Below are positions 17,904-26,071 of a DNA stretch of 64,000 bases, one piece after another. Under the pieces are notes generated by a model, which saw only the letters and a list, made by a program, of their open reading frames with translations, searched no databases and was not told where the DNA came from. Source of the DNA: Ructibacterium sp965146665 (lineage in GTDB: Bacteria > Bacillota > Clostridia > Monoglobales > Monoglobaceae); the NCBI GenBank assembly GCA_965146665.1, contig CBCTHE010000013.1:9689-73688 (forward strand). Direction: 5' to 3'. The translations under genes were made by a program, and so were the position numbers. Every line of letters begins with the position of its first letter. The stretch's first letter is position 1.

Positions 17904-17931
17904 ATTATATCACAAATTCTAAAATATGCAA
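17904..17931 (-). promoter_or_regulatory. sigma-A promoter of the NifU-like operon
   Basis: On the minus strand TTGCAT (17926-17931), 16 bp, TATAAT (17904-17909). It places the transcript start just upstream of the folded leader. Confidence 0.65.
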
Positions 17932-18047
17932 TCATATTCTCAAAAATCTACGGCTCGACAAAAGCCGCGGATGAAAACAGGAATATTTTTGTATATTGTG
18001 TGGGAAATTGCGCGCCGCCGTTCCGGCGTACAGCGGACCTGTGGGCG

Positions 18048-18497
18048 TTACCGCGCCGCCGGGGTCTGCAGGTTCATGATTTTTTCCACCCGGCGGGCGT
18101 GACGTCCGCCCTGATGCGCCGCGCCAAGGTATGCGTCCACAATTTCAAGGGCCAGATCCGGGCCGGTGACCCGCTCCCCCAGACAGATGATCTGGGCGTC
18201 GTTATGCTCCCGGGCCATCCGGGCGCTGAAGCAGTCTGTCACGTGGGCCGCGCGGATCCCCTGTATTTTATTGGCCGCAATGCTCATGCCAATGCCGGTT
18301 CCGCAGATGAGGATGCCGCAGTCAAATTCGCCGCGCAGGAAGCCCGCACAGAGCTTTTCGGCAATATCCGGATAATCCGCCGGAACGCCGGGCTCCGTTC
18401 CATAGTCTGTTATCTGATGTCCCAGGCCGCTTAAATGGGCCGTAATGTACGCCTTGTGGTTCACGCCGCCGTGGTCGCAGCCGATTCCGATTTTCAT
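18048..18497 (-). CDS. rpiB: ribose-5-phosphate isomerase B / RpiB-LacA family
   Basis: 149 residues from the ATG at 18497 behind GGGGGAATC. It opens with MKIGIGCDHGGVNHK, and ICGTGIGMSIAANK contains the family's active-site cysteine. The enzyme interconverts ribose 5-phosphate and ribulose 5-phosphate in the pentose phosphate pathway (allose or other phospho-sugar isomerases of the family are alternatives). Length is typical. It is divergent from the phosphoglucomutase gene. Confidence 0.9.
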   Translation of the reverse strand: MKIGIGCDHGGVNHKAYITAHLSGLGHQITDYGTEPGVPADYPDIAEKLCAGFLRGEFDCGILICGTGIGMSIAANKIQGIRAAHVTDCFSARMAREHNDAQIICLGERVTGPDLALEIVDAYLGAAHQGGRHARRVEKIMNLQTPAAR

Positions 18498-18608
18498 GGT
18501 ATGATTCCCCCTGTGTTTCTTTGTCTTCCTACCCATCATAACAAATATGCCTGGGAAAAGCAATCAGATTCCACAAAAATCTCTGCTAAAATTGTATAAG
18601 TGTTTGGG

Positions 18609-18637
18609 TTGTATTTGGACAAGTTTCATAGTATAAT
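18609..18637 (+). promoter_or_regulatory. probable sigma-A promoter of the phosphohexomutase gene
   Basis: TTGTAT (18609-18614), 17 bp, TATAAT (18632-18637), 52 bp before the start codon. The -35 is weak. Confidence 0.55.
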
Positions 18638-18689
18638 AAGAGTATCAGCCGAAGCCCTTTTGGCTTTGGGAAGACTGGAGGAGATACCG

Positions 18690-20411
18690 ATGGACTATTC
18701 ACAGGAGTACCAAATATGGCTGGAAAAAGCCGACCCGGAAACCGTCAGGGAACTGGAGGCCATTGCGGGTGATGAGGACGAGATCAGAGACCGGTTCTAC
18801 CGGACGCTGGAATTCGGGACGGCAGGACTGCGCGGCGTGATCGGCGCGGGACCCAACCGGATGAATACCTATGTGGTCGGGCAGGCCACCCAGGGCCTTG
18901 CCAACCAGCTGATCAAGACCAACCCGGCCGGGGCGGAGCTCAGTGTGGCCATCGCCTATGACAGCCGGCATAAATCCGATATCTTTGCCCGTGAGGCGGC
19001 AGTCATTCTTGCCGCCAACGGCATCAAGGCATATTTGTTTGACGAGCTGAAGCCGGTGCCGGAGCTCTCCTTTGCAGTCCGGTATCAGAAGGCGACGGCG
19101 GGCATTGCGGTGACCGCGAGCCATAACCCGGCGAAATACAACGGCTATAAGGTATACGGCGCGGACGGCGCTCAGCTGAACCCGGAGCTGGCCTCCATTG
19201 TTCTGGATGAAATCAGCAGGACGGACATGTTTTCCGATATTAAGAGGTGCGGCTTTGACCAGGCCGTGGCCGACGGCAGGATCGTCATGATGGGCGAGGA
19301 GGTGGAAGAGGCCTATCTCGACTGTGTCCAGGCCCAGTGCATCAATCCGGAGCTTGCAAAGGAAAAGGGCCATACCCTGAAATTTGTATACACCCCGTTC
19401 CACGGGGCGGGCAATAAACCGGTGCGCAAGATTCTCAAACGGATTGGCTTTGACAATGTGGTCGTGGTCAGAGAACAGGAGCTGCCGGACGGCGATTTCC
19501 CGACGGTGGCCTCTCCAAACCCGGAGAACAAGGAGGGGTTCGCGCTGGCAATCGGCTATGCCAGAGAATGCGGAGCGGACCTGATTGTGGGCACGGATCC
19601 GGACTCGGACCGGGTCGGGATTCTGGTCAGGAACAAGCAGGGCGAATATGTGACCTTTACCGGGAACCAGGTGGGCGCGCTGCTGACAGAGTATATTCTG
19701 AGCAGCCTGAAGGAGCGCGGACAGCTGCCCGGAGACGGTTATGTGGTTAAGACCATTGTGACCACCAATATCATCAAGGCCATGTGTGACGCCTATGGCG
19801 TTGAGATGAAGGAGGTATTGACTGGATTTAAGTTCATCGGCGAAAAGATCAAAGAATCCGAGGAGACTGGGATTGGTACCTATTTGTTTGGATTTGAAGA
19901 GAGCTACGGTTACCTGAAGGGGACCTATGCCCGGGATAAGGACGCCGTGGTCGCCGCAATGCTGATCGCGGAGATGGCCCTGTACTATCAGGAAAAGGAC
20001 AGTTCGGTCTTTGAGCAGATGGACAGGATTTATCAAAAGTACGGCTATTACAAAGAGCAGGTCGAATCCGTGACCATGGAGGGGATTGAGGGCCTGGAGA
20101 AAATAAAAACCATTATGGAAGAGATCCGAAAGGATCCGCCCCAGACCGTTGCAGGGAAAAAAGTCCTGGCGGTCCGGGATTATCTGGCCTCGGTCCGCAA
20201 GGATCTGTGCACCGGAGCGTCGGAGAAAATACTGCTTCCCAAATCCAATGTGATTTATCTGGAACTGGAAGACGACAACAATTTTATCATCCGTCCCTCC
20301 GGCACCGAACCGAAAATCAAGCTGTACTGCCTGCTCAAAGGCGGCACGGCCGAAGAGGCGGAGCGGCTGGCCGCGTGTGTGAAGGAGGATATCAAAAAAA
20401 TCGTTGGATAA
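18690..20411 (+). CDS. alpha-D-phosphohexomutase (phosphoglucomutase type)
   Basis: 573 residues from the ATG at 18690 (GGAGGAG upstream); the frame to its left has no start signal. Catalytic serine loop TASHNPAKYNGYKVY with phosphoserine S144; metal-binding loop DPDSDRVGI; sugar-binding loop GFEESYGYLKG; phosphate-binding loop RPSGTEPKIK. The N-terminal LEFGTAGLRG is typical of the long PgcA-type enzymes, which convert glucose 1-phosphate and glucose 6-phosphate. It feeds nucleotide-sugar and storage-polymer synthesis. A strong terminator follows. Confidence 0.92.
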   Translation: MDYSQEYQIWLEKADPETVRELEAIAGDEDEIRDRFYRTLEFGTAGLRGVIGAGPNRMNTYVVGQATQGLANQLIKTNPAGAELSVAIAYDSRHKSDIFAREAAVILAANGIKAYLFDELKPVPELSFAVRYQKATAGIAVTASHNPAKYNGYKVYGADGAQLNPELASIVLDEISRTDMFSDIKRCGFDQAVADGRIVMMGEEVEEAYLDCVQAQCINPELAKEKGHTLKFVYTPFHGAGNKPVRKILKRIGFDNVVVVREQELPDGDFPTVASPNPENKEGFALAIGYARECGADLIVGTDPDSDRVGILVRNKQGEYVTFTGNQVGALLTEYILSSLKERGQLPGDGYVVKTIVTTNIIKAMCDAYGVEMKEVLTGFKFIGEKIKESEETGIGTYLFGFEESYGYLKGTYARDKDAVVAAMLIAEMALYYQEKDSSVFEQMDRIYQKYGYYKEQVESVTMEGIEGLEKIKTIMEEIRKDPPQTVAGKKVLAVRDYLASVRKDLCTGASEKILLPKSNVIYLELEDDNNFIIRPSGTEPKIKLYCLLKGGTAEEAERLAACVKEDIKKIVG

Positions 20412-20417
20412 TCAAGA

Positions 20418-20441
20418 GGGCCGCATGCGCGGCCCTTTTTT
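20418..20441 (+). terminator. terminator of the phosphohexomutase gene
   Basis: GGGCCGC, ATGC, GCGGCCC, then T6. Confidence 0.8.
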
Positions 20442-20472
20442 AGTGCGGAACGCAGCGTGTGTACGCTGTTTG

Positions 20473-21504
20473 TCAGCTCTTGTGCCGGGGCTCGCGCTTC
20501 CGGTAGAAATCCACAATGATCCAGCCCATCCAGAGCAGGCCGGAAACGCCGAAAAAAGCATATAAATGGGCCACCAGTGTGGAGAAACCCAGCAGGGAAA
20601 AGGGCAGGGCCAGAAGGCAGAGCAGACCGGCGCCCTTTACCCGCTGACCGAAGGTGCGGAGCCGAAAATGCCCCAGAAGGCCAAAGCCCTGGGAGACCGC
20701 TGTCGTGCAGATGGCCATGAACAGCACAAGGGAGTACAGATATTTCTGTGTCCGGCCGGTCATGGCCGCCAGCTTGAGCATGGGGATTTCACTGTCCCAG
20801 AGGGCGTCAAACTGCCAGGACTGGCTGACCCAGACCACCAAAATCAAAAGACCCAGAATAAAGCCGCCGGTCACGGCGGCCGTGCGGATTCCCCGCGGGG
20901 TGATCCCCTGCTGGAGCGGGACCAGCACCGATGCCGCGGAGATGGTGTTGTAGCTCACATAGCAGACCGCGGAGGTCAGCATGCCCCGGGTCAGCCCCTG
21001 AAAGGAAAAGGCTGACTGGGCGCCGAACAGGGCGGCGCTGACGCAGATGTACACCATGCCGAAGATCATACAGGGCACCAGGATGGTGTTCAGAGCCACA
21101 ATGCCGCGCAGATCAAAGGAGAGCACGGCAAAGCAGATGACGGCCATCAGCAGAATGCCTGCAATGGAGGGAAGCATGAAGCTCTGGCGCAGGAGCGCGC
21201 CGCTTCCGGACAGCATGGTGAAAAATCCGCAGAACATATAAAAGAGCATGAAGAGCTTTACCGGCTTTGCGAACCGGCCCGCCACAGAGGTGAGATACTC
21301 GTCACAGGTATGCAGATCCCAAAGATATGCCCGCCGGAGGATGATATAGCAGACGGCAATCAGCAGAAAGGTGGCGAGAATGATACCGCTGTGGTCTGTG
21401 CCGGACGGAAAGTTAAAATACTCCATGATCTCCCGGCCGGAGGCAAAGCCCGCCCCGATGACGAGGCCGATATACACGAAGGCCAGATTGAACCCCTGTT
21501 TCAT
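20473..21504 (-). CDS. YkvI-type integral membrane protein (putative transporter)
   Basis: 343 residues from the ATG at 21504 behind GGGAG. About ten hydrophobic segments are visible. The N-terminus GLVIGAGFASGREIMEYF matches the opening of the YkvI family (COG3949) as I recall it, which has the look of amino-acid/cation symporters of the LeuT-like fold: an unwound first helix with GAGFASG. Substrate unknown. The protein ends in a basic cytoplasmic tail. No partner gene is adjacent. Confidence 0.75.
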   Translation of the reverse strand: MKQGFNLAFVYIGLVIGAGFASGREIMEYFNFPSGTDHSGIILATFLLIAVCYIILRRAYLWDLHTCDEYLTSVAGRFAKPVKLFMLFYMFCGFFTMLSGSGALLRQSFMLPSIAGILLMAVICFAVLSFDLRGIVALNTILVPCMIFGMVYICVSAALFGAQSAFSFQGLTRGMLTSAVCYVSYNTISAASVLVPLQQGITPRGIRTAAVTGGFILGLLILVVWVSQSWQFDALWDSEIPMLKLAAMTGRTQKYLYSLVLFMAICTTAVSQGFGLLGHFRLRTFGQRVKGAGLLCLLALPFSLLGFSTLVAHLYAFFGVSGLLWMGWIIVDFYRKREPRHKS

Positions 21505-21798
21505 AGGAAACTCCCTTCCGCCGCTCCGCAAGGCAAATAGAATAGTCCATAAAAATCTCAGAAGCGGAGCGGGGCATGGAGGTTTTTATGTCTCTGCGAA
21601 ACGCGCCCGGAAGAAAAGAATCATCCGCGAAGCGGCTGCGGCGCAGTTTCGAAGCCGCCCAATGCGGCGGGGGTTACGCAAAACGAGGTCATAGGGCGGG
21701 AGCTCGCGGCGATGTCCCATATTTATCTATATAGAGCGGACAAGGTGTTTTATGCCAGGAAATTCCCGCAACAAAACAGCCGCGCTGTAAGAAGGGGC
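21505..21798. other. intergenic region upstream of the YkvI-type gene
   Basis: No gene is seen. It contains the left copy of a short repeated motif (about 21727-21755, CTATATAGAGCGGACA followed by TTTTATGC) with a second copy at 23248-23276. Confidence 0.45.
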
Positions 21799-21836
21799 AA
21801 AAAAACACCACACCGCCCAGGATCTGGCGGTATGGC
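21799..21836 (-). terminator. terminator of the QueD-like gene
   Basis: CCACACCGCC (21808-21817) pairs with GGCGGTATGG (21826-21835) with one mismatch; on the minus strand a T-rich tail follows. Confidence 0.65.
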
Positions 21837-21880
21837 GCCTTTTTCGTGTATCGGTCAGGTGAAAAAACTGCGGATGCGGT

Positions 21881-22444
21881 TTATTTTCTGTATCCGCACT
21901 TGGGGCATACGCCGTTCTCGTCCAGCGCAATACCGCACAGGGGACAGCGGTCAATCCTGTTCTTTGTCTCGAATTCCGCCGAAGCGGCGTTGACACCGCT
22001 GGTAAAGGTGATTTTGGCAATGTTCAGCTTATCCTTCAGCAGGTCATAGACGATCTTAATCATGCCTTCAACGGTCATGGTTTCCTTTGTAACGACCAAT
22101 CGGCAGTCCGGATAGGCCGTTGCAAGCTTTGTCTGAAAGGCGGGCCCCTTCATGATGTTGTTCGGCGCGCCGTTTCGGATGCCCTGTGTCTCGTAAACGT
22201 CAAGAACGGCCGGAAGCAGGGGATCGTCCTCGCGCAGAATCAGCGCGTGGTCAAAGTTTTTCAGCACTTCCCAGGCGGTTTTCTGAATTTCGTTGCAGGG
22301 GAAAACCATGTTGACGCCGGGTTCCACGGAGTCCTCAACCTCAAGCGTCAGAACGCCCGTATGTCCGTGCAAATACTGCGCCTCCCCTTTGAAACCATAA
22401 AATCTGTGTGCATATTGCAGATCCAGCGTTGTAATACTCCTCAT
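21881..22444 (-). CDS. 6-pyruvoyl-tetrahydropterin synthase/QueD-family protein with C-terminal zinc ribbon
   Basis: 187 residues, start behind AGGAGGACA. The zinc site of the family is present: H13 (YAHRF), H26 and H28 (LHGH). The catalytic cysteine that normally lies four residues before the first H of HGH is alanine (A22), with glutamate E21 next to it. Standard QueD (queuosine pathway, 6-carboxytetrahydropterin) needs that cysteine; PTPS-III type enzymes of folate synthesis use glutamate nearby, so this could be a variant of that kind (inference). The C-terminus adds a rubredoxin-like zinc ribbon: C167, C170, C180, C183. No queC, queE or fol genes are adjacent. It lies 84 bp downstream of perR on the same strand and may be co-transcribed. 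Confidence 0.75.
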   Translation of the reverse strand: MRSITTLDLQYAHRFYGFKGEAQYLHGHTGVLTLEVEDSVEPGVNMVFPCNEIQKTAWEVLKNFDHALILREDDPLLPAVLDVYETQGIRNGAPNNIMKGPAFQTKLATAYPDCRLVVTKETMTVEGMIKIVYDLLKDKLNIAKITFTSGVNAASAEFETKNRIDRCPLCGIALDENGVCPKCGYRK

Positions 22445-22528
22445 TGTATTGTCCTCCTCATATATTTTATTTACGGGTTAACGCGCCCGTATGCGCACAT
22501 GTTTGCCGGGCCGCCCCCTTTGGACGGC

Positions 22529-22912
22529 TCATGCCCTGCAATCCGGACAGATGCCTCTGAACATGAGATCATGGCCGCAAAACGCAAAACCGTGCGTATC
22601 AGCAATCCTTTGCTCCAGCCCCTCTATGTACGGCATCTCCACATCAAAGACCCGGCCGCACATTAGGCATCTTACGTGATAATGGTCGCCGCATCTGTGG
22701 TCGAACCGGTCCGGACCGCCCGGAACCTCCAGTCTCCGGATCTCTCCGTTTTCAGACAGCTGATGCAGGTTGCGGTATACCGTCCCCTTGCTGATATTGG
22801 GGTGCTCTGCGGCAACCATTTGATAGATTTCGTCCGCGGTTGCATGGCATTTTAGTTGATTCACAGCTTCAAAAACCAAAGCACGTTGAATGGTGTTTCG
22901 TTTCGGTGTCAT
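22529..22912 (-). CDS. perR: Fur-family peroxide-responsive repressor, PerR type
   Basis: 127 residues from the ATG at 22912 (AGGAGAG upstream). N-terminal winged helix, with the regulatory metal-site histidines in FDHRCGDHYHV. Two CxxC pairs (CLMCG and CPDC) form the structural zinc site. The aspartate in CGRVFD aligns with the residue that makes Bacillus PerR, and not Fur, sense peroxide by iron-catalysed histidine oxidation. It likely represses oxidative-stress genes; a superoxide reductase gene is at 34787. An inverted repeat in its own promoter region suggests autoregulation. Confidence 0.87.
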   Translation of the reverse strand: MTPKRNTIQRALVFEAVNQLKCHATADEIYQMVAAEHPNISKGTVYRNLHQLSENGEIRRLEVPGGPDRFDHRCGDHYHVRCLMCGRVFDVEMPYIEGLEQRIADTHGFAFCGHDLMFRGICPDCRA

Positions 22913-22924
22913 GGAAAGCTCTCC

Positions 22925-22945
22925 TATTAGTAATATTTCCTAATA
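22925..22945 (-). promoter_or_regulatory. candidate PerR/Fur box upstream of perR
   Basis: TATTAG (22925-22930) and CTAATA (22940-22945) form an inverted repeat over an AT-rich centre, 12 bp upstream of the perR start codon. Size and composition fit a Fur-family operator; it is not a perfect PerR consensus. Confidence 0.5.
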
Positions 22946-23307
22946 AGCACAATATCTCAAAAGAGAAGCGTTGTCAAGTAAAATTTTCTGTTTTTATGAA
23001 TTTAATTATGAGGGGATAAACCGGATGGCAAAAGCGATTGACAGGCGGCATCATTTGGTGTAGGATGAACTATATTTCCCGCGGCGCGGAGCTGTGGGAA
23101 AGGGCGCTCGGTGAAAGCGGAGATGAATGGGAGAGACGGCGGCGTGCGCCCGCCCGGCGGTTGGCTTGCAGAAGGGGGCGAAGGGGCGTAACAGGCCCGG
23201 CCAGCCGGATGCGGATTCATATTTTGTAGCCGGTCTGCCAACATACATCTATATATAGTGGACAGGATTTTTTATGCAAAAATTTAAGTTTTTTTTGAGA
23301 AAAAAGA
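22946..23307. other. intergenic region between perR and the rpmG operon
   Basis: No convincing gene is seen. A promoter-like TTGACA-17-TAGGAT at 23038-23066 on the plus strand points into sequence with no ORF that has coding character, so a small RNA is possible. The second copy of the repeat seen at 21727 lies at about 23248-23276. Confidence 0.4.
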
Positions 23308-23336
23308 TTGACAAAACCGCTGGACTGTGATAATAT
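23308..23336 (+). promoter_or_regulatory. strong sigma-A promoter of the rpmG-secE-nusG-rpl operon
   Basis: TTGACA (23308-23313), 17 bp, TAATAT (23331-23336). The transcript start would lie about 110 nt before rpmG. Confidence 0.85.
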
Positions 23337-23451
23337 ACTTCATACCTCTGTGAAGAGGTTTTATTTGTGTTAACAAAAGCTCCGTTTTTTTCCGGTCTCT
23401 CTTTTGGCGGCCCGAATCGGCTTTTGAAATTGGATAAACGAGGTGAAAAAG

Positions 23452-23601
23452 ATGCAAACCAAGATCACGCTGGCCTGCACAGAATGCAAGCAGAGAAACT
23501 ATGACACCACCAAGAACAAGCAGAACTGCCCTGACAGACTGGAAATGAACAAGTATTGCAGATTCTGCAGAAAGCATACCCTGCACAAGGAAACCAAATA
23601 G
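23452..23601 (+). CDS. rpmG: 50S ribosomal protein L33
   Basis: A 49-residue protein starting MQTKITLACTECKQRNYDTT and ending KHTLHKETK. The paired CxxC motifs (C9/C12 and the YCRFC pair) mark the zinc-binding form of L33. Ribosome binding site AGGTGAAAAAG. First gene of the operon, in its classic position before secE and nusG. Confidence 0.95.
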   Translation: MQTKITLACTECKQRNYDTTKNKQNCPDRLEMNKYCRFCRKHTLHKETK

Positions 23602-23685
23602 GGACGGTATTGGCAGCTGGCGGTGCGCAGTGCGGTCTGCCGGGGTGCAGAGGCCGTGCGGCAGCCGTATAAAGGAGTGTAGATT

Positions 23686-23895
23686 ATGGAACAGACAAAG
23701 CCAAATTTCTTTGCCAGAATTGCGAACTATTTTAAAGAAGTCAAGGCTGAACTGAAAAAGGTCGTATGGCCGACTTTCGCAAAGGTCAGACAGAACACCT
23801 TCATCGTAATCATTTACGTTTTGATCGTGGGTCTGGTCATTTGGGGCCTGGATATGCTCTTTACCTGGGGTATGTCATTCTTTATCAATCGATAA
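23686..23895 (+). CDS. secE: preprotein translocase subunit SecE
   Basis: 69 residues with one C-terminal membrane span (about 38-62) after an amphipathic region containing EVKAELKKVVWPTF, the conserved SecE cytoplasmic motif. It is part of the SecYEG channel. Start after AAAGGAGTG. The short single-span form is normal for Firmicutes. Confidence 0.95.
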   Translation: MEQTKPNFFARIANYFKEVKAELKKVVWPTFAKVRQNTFIVIIYVLIVGLVIWGLDMLFTWGMSFFINR

Positions 23896-23928
23896 TAATA
23901 GGAGGGAAGGGATTCGTTCCCGAATATT

Positions 23929-24447
23929 ATGGCAAACGCAAAATGGTATGTGGCCCACACCTATTCCGGATATGAGAATAAGGTGATGACCGATATTCAA
24001 AAAACCGTGGAAAACCGGAACATGCATGACATCATTCAGGAGATCCGGGTGCCCATGGAAGAGGTTATCGAGATGAAGGATAACCAGAAAAAAGTGGTTG
24101 AGCGCAAGATATACCCCGGCTATGTTATGGTCAAGATGATCATGACGGACGAGAGCTGGTACGTCGTCAGGAATACCCGCGGCGTCACCGGATTCGTGGG
24201 ACCCGGTTCCAGCCCTGTTCCTCTGACGGAGGAAGAGGTCACGAACATGGGACTTGAGCACAGAACCATTCAGCTCGACTTTGAGGTCGGCGACAACATC
24301 AGGGTGAAATACGGACCGCTGGAAGGGTTCGTGGGCGTGATCACCGAGATCCAGATGGACAAAAAGAAGATCCGCGCCAAGGTCTCCATGTTCGGCCGTG
24401 ACACCGATGTGGAGCTGGAATTCAACCAGGTGGAAGCCCTGGTATAG
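23929..24447 (+). CDS. nusG: transcription termination/antitermination factor NusG
   Basis: 172 residues: an N-terminal NGN domain (AKWYVAHTYSGYENKV, and later YPGYVMVKM) that binds RNA polymerase, and a C-terminal KOW domain (IRVKYGPLEGFVGVI). Length is typical. The AGGAGGGAAGG ribosome binding site lies unusually far from the ATG; a small hairpin (GGGA/TCCC, about 23907-23919) sits between them and could bring the two together. Confidence 0.95.
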   Translation: MANAKWYVAHTYSGYENKVMTDIQKTVENRNMHDIIQEIRVPMEEVIEMKDNQKKVVERKIYPGYVMVKMIMTDESWYVVRNTRGVTGFVGPGSSPVPLTEEEVTNMGLEHRTIQLDFEVGDNIRVKYGPLEGFVGVITEIQMDKKKIRAKVSMFGRDTDVELEFNQVEALV

Positions 24448-24607
24448 CCCTGAATCCTCCGGAACAGGCCGGAGCTTGCTATGTTACCCACACGGATGAT
24501 TCCGTTTATATATTCCGGCGGTTTGCCGCCGGTCTGTGGGAGGGAAGGCCGCCATAGGGCGGGAATCCCGATATTACCACGTTTGTGAAACAAGGAGGTG
24601 TATTGAA
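24448..24607 (+). promoter_or_regulatory. nusG-rplK spacer with strong stem-loop
   Basis: A perfect CCGGCGG, TTTG, CCGCCGG hairpin lies at about 24517-24534, with smaller GC-rich stems around it. The spacer is long for this operon. Autogenous control of rplK-rplA by L1 binding to the leader is known in other bacteria; no L1 target was proven here. Confidence 0.4.
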
Positions 24608-25033
24608 ATGGCACAGAAAATCACAGGTTACATTAAATTGCAGATCCCTGCAGGAAAGGCGACGCCTGCCCCCCCTGTCGGCCCGGCTCTGGGTCAGCAC
24701 GGCGTTAACATCATGGATTTTACCAAGCAGTTTAATGAAAAGACACAGAAGGACGCGGGTCTGGTAATCCCGGTTGTTATCACCGTATATCAGGACAGAT
24801 CCTTCACATTCGTAACCAAGACCCCCCCTGCTCCTGTTTTGATCAAGAAGGCTTGTAAAATTCAGAGCGGTTCGGGCGTCCCCAACAAGACGAAGGTCGC
24901 ACAGCTGAGCAAGGCGGATCTGCAGGCGATTGCCGAGCAGAAAATGCCCGACCTGAACGCGGCTTCCATTGAAGCGGCTATGTCTATGATTGCCGGTACT
25001 GCGCGGTCCATGGGTGTTACGGTCGAGGAATAG
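24608..25033 (+). CDS. rplK: 50S ribosomal protein L11
   Basis: 141 residues from the ATG at 24608 (CAAGGAGGTG upstream). The N-terminus MAQKITGYIKLQIPAGKATP and the following PPVGPALGQHGVNIM are classic L11. The C-terminal RNA-binding domain ends in TARSMGVTVEE. L11 forms the GTPase-associated centre with 23S rRNA and contacts L10-L12. Confidence 0.96.
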   Translation: MAQKITGYIKLQIPAGKATPAPPVGPALGQHGVNIMDFTKQFNEKTQKDAGLVIPVVITVYQDRSFTFVTKTPPAPVLIKKACKIQSGSGVPNKTKVAQLSKADLQAIAEQKMPDLNAASIEAAMSMIAGTARSMGVTVEE

Positions 25034-25139
25034 TTTCGCCCTTGGCGGAAAGAGGAATCGGCTGGCGGTTACAAGTATTTGAAAATAGTGGGAGGAACGC
25101 GCAAGGCGTTCTGTGAAACCACCATAGGAGGATTTAACA

Positions 25140-25835
25140 TTGAAGAAAGGTAAAAAGTATCAAGACAGCGTAAAGCTGATTGAAAAGGGTAAGTTCTATG
25201 ACCCTGCTGATGCCTTGGAGCTGGTTTGCAAAACCGCAACCGCAAAGTTTGACGAGACCGTCGAGCTCCATGTGAAGCTTGGCGTTGACTCCCGTCACGC
25301 TGACCAGCAGGTCCGCGGCGCGGTTGTTCTGCCCAATGGGACTGGTAAGACCGTCCGCGTTCTGGTATTTGCCAGAGAGGGCAAGGCCGACGAGGCCAAG
25401 GCCGCCGGCGCTGATTATGTCGGCGCGGAAGAGCTGGCCCAGAAGATCCAGAGCGAAAACTGGTTTGATTTTGACGTGGTTGTGGCCACCCCTGATATGA
25501 TGGGCGTTGTGGGCCGTATCGGTAGAATTCTGGGCCCGAAGGGCCTCATGCCGAACCCCAAGGCCGGAACGGTTACCCCGGATGTCACCAAGGCGATTCA
25601 GGAGATCAAATCCGGTAAAATTGAGTACCGTCTCGATAAGACCAACATCATCCACTGCCCCATCGGCAAGGCGTCCTTTGGCGCTGAAAAGCTGAGCACC
25701 AACTTCAACGCGCTTATGGGCGCGGTGATCAAGGCGAAGCCGGCCGCCGCAAAGGGTCAGTACCTGAGATCTGTGACCATCGCTTCCACGATGGGCCCCG
25801 GCATCAAGATCAACCCCAACCGGGTTGACGCGTAA
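25140..25835 (+). CDS. rplA: 50S ribosomal protein L1
   Basis: 231 residues beginning at a TTG (25140) behind TAGGAGGATTTAACA; no ATG is possible in that frame nearby. Signature GRILGPKGLMPNPKAGTVT is present. It forms the L1 stalk and usually represses its own operon. A stem (GAACGC/GCGTTC) lies in the spacer before it, about 25095-25112. Confidence 0.95.
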   Translation: MKKGKKYQDSVKLIEKGKFYDPADALELVCKTATAKFDETVELHVKLGVDSRHADQQVRGAVVLPNGTGKTVRVLVFAREGKADEAKAAGADYVGAEELAQKIQSENWFDFDVVVATPDMMGVVGRIGRILGPKGLMPNPKAGTVTPDVTKAIQEIKSGKIEYRLDKTNIIHCPIGKASFGAEKLSTNFNALMGAVIKAKPAAAKGQYLRSVTIASTMGPGIKINPNRVDA

Positions 25836-25861
25836 TCCGGATTCTTGCATCTGAAAAAAAT

Positions 25862-25975
25862 AACTGAATATAATTCCGCAGACAGCAGGTGGCAAAAGCC
25901 GTAAATCCTGCCGAGGATGACATTGAAAATGCTGTTGCATTCTGTCCCTCGCGGTGATCTGTGAGGGACTTTTTC
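25862..25975 (+). ncRNA. L10 leader RNA with transcription attenuator
   Basis: The core CCGCAGACAGCAGGTGGC with TAAATCCTGCCGAGGA matches the conserved kink-turn region of the ribosomal L10 leader, where the L10(L12)4 complex binds. It is followed by a terminator hairpin GTCCCTC/GAGGGAC (25944-25969) with a T run, about 100 nt before rplJ. This leader tunes L10-L12 synthesis to supply. Confidence 0.85.
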
Positions 25976-26071
25976 ATAGGTTCGGAGTGTCTGTCCGCCG
26001 GCCCCGGGTTTGTCCGGGCGGGCGATAACCATGCTCCTGCGGAATCAAATGGCAGAAAGGAGGATGTTACA

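Noticed and set aside
23038..23229. A 63-codon ORF after the TTGACA-17-TAGGAT motif
   Set aside because: Arg/Gly-rich with no ribosome binding site before its TTG; the promoter-like match is noted only as a possible small-RNA start.
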